From the NCBI GenBank assembly GCA_036244855.1, contig BQKZ01000020.1:129915-193914 (forward strand): a stretch of 64,000 nucleotides of DNA, given 5' to 3'. How positions within the stretch are numbered: position 1 is the stretch's first letter; each line of letters begins with the position of its first letter. Shown here piece after piece: positions 61,019 to 64,000 of the stretch. This stretch comes from Temnopleurus reevesii (Eukaryota > Echinodermata > Echinoidea > Temnopleuroida > Temnopleuridae). The position numbers and the translations under genes are program-made. The notes below the pieces were generated by a model, which saw nothing but the letters and a program-made list of their open reading frames with translations, did not search any database and was not told where the DNA came from.

Positions 61019-61689
61019 GTTTATGTTTCTGTGTAGGTGTGTATTAGGTGATTTTCTGCATGTGTTTTCGTGTGTGTGCATGTACGTGTGTGTTTGAACG
61101 TGATTCTGCCTGTCCAAGGGACACAAGTTACTTTCATTGTTTTCATCTTCACTCAGCCACTTGGCGCAAGTAAGATTTTATACCTTTAGCAAAGTTGTCT
61201 CGTGTGCGGTCATGCGTGCAACAATACCAATAAAAGTGGTACCAAAATATTATTTGGAGAATACTCTATCAGGATATACCATCAAATTTTGGATTATAAT
61301 TTCATGTATTGAACAGGACGTCATCAAAGTTGGAGGACATTTTTTTTACTCACTCTGTATATGACTTTGTGAGGTAGGATGTTGGTCAGGCACCTGATGC
61401 AATTCCCTGAGAAAAACAAGAATTATGTTAATGGTTCTTACGTACAATGATGAACATTATGCTTAAATGCCAATCTTTAGACTCCTATACTGACATGACC
61501 ATATCAGTTTTGCGCATGGATGTGTATAGTTTAAAATATACTTTGTTTAACGTTTAGTTTTTACTATGCTTGATATTTTTTTTAAAACATTGGTGTGAAT
61601 CTTTTGTCAAAAATGCAATTTTGCATTTTTACCATTAAAAAAAGTGTTCAGATTGATGGGATAACAAAAAGTACACTTATAGTATTCTC

Positions 61690-61723
61690 CTGAAGATGAT
61701 GAGAACATGCTCCTCGAAACGTC
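61690..61723 (+). mobile_element. Possible Penelope-like remnant with a hammerhead-like core
   Basis: CTGAAGA, a GATGAG/CTCCTC imperfect stem, then CGAAACGTC. CTGANGA...GAAAC...GTC is the hammerhead ribozyme core order reported in Penelope-like elements. The third stem is not convincing, so this may be a decayed copy or coincidence. Confidence 0.3.
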
Positions 61724-62247
61724 AAGAGTGGGCAGGTCTTTTTCAGGACCACTCACATTCTAAGAAAGAGCTCGTTGTACCGTAAAGCCTTTCATTATAT
61801 AGCATGCATTTTATGTTCAGTTTATATCCTATAAAAGGACAAATGTGACTCTCAAAAGGTTGATTTTTTTCCAATTTTTATGTGTCCATTATGAAGAAAA
61901 GTGTGAACCGTGCTGATTTTCACTCCTGCAAGCTAAGTATTTATAAACATTACTTGCAAAATGTTATAGTTTTGGAGACCGAAAATACATATCTTGCATG
62001 AACATAGGCGCAGGACGTAAAGTGACAATTTCGCCAACATAGATCACATAATAATAATAATTATATGTCTAGCCATTTTACAATTTGTCACGAATAAAAG
62101 AGAGAATTGTGTCTTAAATTTCTATCATGGTTATACATCTATAAACTAACAAACAAACAAACAAAACAAACACAGAGAAACACTAATTTATTCTGATGTC
62201 TTTAGAGTAGCCTCATAAAAATGTTGTCTCAATCTCATCTTCTGCAG

Positions 62248-62565
62248 CTCTTCCACCACCAGAAGTAACGGACCCGGATGACTCGCGATCCACCGTCCGT
62301 AAACGTCCTCTATCCGGTAATAGTGTCTACAACTATCGGTCCAAGTATGGCGGGCCGCCACCGTCATCATTCTATGGCGATCCATCAGAGAAGTATGGCG
62401 CGCCATCGTCGCGGTACGGGTATGCGCCGGGCGCCAAGGGTGGTGAGAGTTTGGACGATTTCGATGTTGGGAAGATGGGACCTTTCTCTATTTCTGGGAG
62501 TGTACCCCCTCCTCCTTACAGCGAACACTCCTTTGCTGTCGGGCCAGCGGTACTCTATAAGCCAG
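62248..62565 (+). CDS. Membrane protein tail exon, copy 2 (PPPPY)
   Basis: Phase 1-1, acceptor TCTGCAG. It is one codon longer than copy 1 (STVRKRP instead of STRKRT) and has other changes in the first 125 nt (EVTDPDD for EVMDPDD, GGPPPSS for GGPAPSS). After about 62371 it is identical to copy 1, including PPPPY and both candidate donors (62566 and 62572). With exons 1-3 and the last exon it gives a 351-residue protein. It may be the other haplotype of copy 1 or a true duplicate. Confidence 0.8.
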
Positions 62566-62642
62566 GTAGAGGTCAGTATTTGTTTCCTTTTTTGAAAAGT
62601 GTAATCTTGAAAGAGGCAAATGATCCTCTTGATAGCAATAGT

Positions 62643-62772
62643 AGTAGTAGTAGTAGTAGTAATAGTAATAATAATGATAAAAATTATAATATTGTTAATA
62701 ATAATACTACTACTACTAATAATAATAATGATAATAATACTACTAGAACTACTACTACTAATAATAATCAAC
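62643..62772. repeat. TAG/TAA microsatellite, copy 2
   Basis: It appears identical to the array at 60102-60231. Unchanged length between two microsatellite copies argues for very recent duplication or an assembly artefact. Confidence 0.9.
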
Positions 62773-63122
62773 ACAGCATTTGAATGCAACATCTAGCTAG
62801 ACTATTTCAAGGTGCAGAGTGATAAAAAAGTAAGCAGCAGAAATAATTCATTAGCACTTAATTTTTGTTTGCTAACATAAATAGTTAAGATTTTTTTTAC
62901 TCCAATTATTAAATAGAATATTTCAAATAATAATAACGTTAATACTACATAATCAAGATAAACAATCAAAGCGCTTTGAGTTAAATATGATGTCGGCAAA
63001 TTGTTTTATTGATTACTGCATTAAATTGATCGATTAATTCATTTCTTTTGAACAGAGTGTACACAAATAAACATAATTCATATAATGTAATTTGTTACGT
63101 TATACCTCGGACTCATTTGCAG

Positions 63123-63164
63123 AATTGCTCAGGCAGTCAAAAAGAAATAGGGACTTGCTGGAAA
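63123..63164 (+). CDS. Possible 42-nt cassette exon, copy 2
   Basis: Identical to 60582-60623: phase 1-1 between AG and GTAAGA, encoding ELLRQSKRNRDLLE. Same reservations apply. Confidence 0.35.
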
Positions 63165-63344
63165 GTAAGATTTTAAACGCTTATAAAGCAAAAAGAGAAG
63201 GAAAAATAGACAAAACAATCCCTACAAACTTTGGATTCCCCTATAAAAACTTTGATAGAGACTGCATTACGTGTTTTTGTTGAAATTTTATTTATTCATA
63301 ATCATATTGAGTAAACGAATTATTTCGTCTCTTGTTGATTTTAG

Positions 63345-63733
63345 ACGTAAGCACGCACAGCTACAACAAGAGATCATCACGTCTTTCATCAGTAGCTTCC
63401 TGGATCAAGACACAAGATGGCGCTAGACCACAACAGCGTCGCTCGTCCACGGGCAGCCTCGGATCCGTGGTGCGCAACTCTCGACCAGTCAGCCGTGCTG
63501 GGGGCGTCTCCAACCAGGGTTTCGAACCCGAGATCGAGCAACAACATGACTTGATGACGATCCCAAGTGTGCGTTCGAGCAGTGGATCGACCGTGGCAGC
63601 CAGTGAAGTGATTTATAACACGGTCGGTGCTCGCTCTCAGGCGGGATCTCAAAGGGGAGCAGCACGATCACAGGCTGGGGCCTCGACTGTAGGGAGGCAC
63701 TCGATTGCAGCATCCACTGCACGAAATGCTTGA
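63345..63733 (+). CDS. Membrane protein last exon (Ser/Arg-rich C-terminus)
   Basis: Acceptor GATTTTAG, phase 1, 389 nt to TGA. It encodes the C-terminal 128 residues: STHSYNKRSSRL, QQRRSSTGSLGSVV, RPVSRAGGVSNQGFEPEIE, SVRSSSGSTVAASEVIYNT, and a Gln/Ala/Gly/Ser-rich end (AGSQRGAARSQAGAS, HSIAASTARNA). It is basic and Ser-rich with RRSS and RxxS sites that could be phosphorylated, no cysteine and no hydrophobic helix, consistent with a disordered cytoplasmic tail. AATAAA lies 68 nt after the stop. Confidence 0.82.
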
Positions 63734-64000
63734 AATACTATCGACATATTACTACAAGTATATTGAAATACGACTGATGATCTAAATAGTACTATGATCA
63801 AATAAATAATTATGTGATATAAGAAATGATAACATGTCACCGAGTATCCAAGGTGATAGGTTTGGTTTATATTCTAAAATCTTGAAAAACTTAGTTTAAA
63901 AAGAAACGGTAAAAAAAAAAGACTGAAAAGGAAATGACGACAATTTTTGCTTCGCGTGTTATTGTTGTTGCTTCTAATCACCTGACTGTCAATATTTGAC
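63734..64000 (+). other. 3' UTR and downstream of gene 2
   Basis: AATAAA at 63801-63806 is the likely poly(A) signal. I see nothing else before the window ends. Confidence 0.6.
63801..63806 (+). terminator. Candidate poly(A) signal of gene 2
   Basis: AATAAA 68 nt after the stop codon of the last exon. Confidence 0.6.

Larger units (their letters stand above)
60942..62247 (+). other. Sequence between the two tail-exon copies
   Basis: It holds a GT microsatellite (60985-61015), a Penelope-like motif (61690-61723) and AT-rich sequence. Parts resemble gene 2 intron 3: about 61375 matches 59210, and 62195-62247 matches 59660-59709. It is therefore probably another version of that intron. Confidence 0.6.

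Overview
The window is eukaryotic genomic DNA: AT-rich, dominated by introns, with short exons bounded by GT/AG sites, many microsatellites and several families of foldback and TTAA-flanked DNA transposons. The proteins are deuterostome-like and the repeat flavour suggests an echinoderm, probably a sea urchin. That species call is inference. No prokaryotic genes, rRNA, tRNA or CRISPR arrays are visible.

Two split genes, both on the + strand, explain almost everything. Gene 1 (about 13.9-46.6 kb; its first coding exon lies upstream of the window) is SNAP-25, the Qbc SNARE of regulated exocytosis. Exon borders, phases and lengths (42, 49, 118, 138, 145 nt) closely follow the vertebrate gene. 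Two exon sets are duplicated. Two 49-nt versions of exon 4 (18594-18642 and 20977-21025) each encode the zero-layer Gln of the first SNARE helix. Three alternative terminal exons (36688, 41148 and 46378) each encode a different C-terminal end of the second SNARE helix. The two 49-nt exons must be used one at a time, because using both or neither shifts the frame into a stop. The locus could therefore make six proteins. Vertebrates instead duplicate exon 5, so this is a different way of diversifying the same SNARE. A minisatellite just after exon 4b carries five UGCAUG (RBFOX-type) motifs.

Gene 2 (52.8-63.8 kb) encodes a predicted type I membrane protein of about 350 residues: signal peptide, a short six-cysteine ectodomain, one membrane helix, and a long Ser/Arg/Tyr-rich tail with a PPPPY motif. 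This architecture resembles the Shisa/WBP1/VOPP1-like adaptor group; I do not recognise the exact orthologue. Its tail exons occur twice at an offset of 2,541 bp. About 1.1 kb is nearly identical, and a single N follows the first copy, so a retained haplotype is a serious alternative to real exon duplication.

The stretches between exons hold mobile DNA. A foldback element is split by a TTAA-flanked transposon that itself contains a 5'-truncated LINE (54.6-56.8 kb). A TTAA insertion beside an N looks like an empty and a filled allele assembled in tandem (19.6-20.6 kb). Further elements are a 513-bp TTAA element (22.5-23.0 kb), foldbacks at 2.5, 34.1 and 45.1 kb, and a pogo/Tigger-like MITE at 31.9 kb. 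A 520-base gap (26144-26663) lies soon after SNAP-25 exon 5 and could hide another exon.
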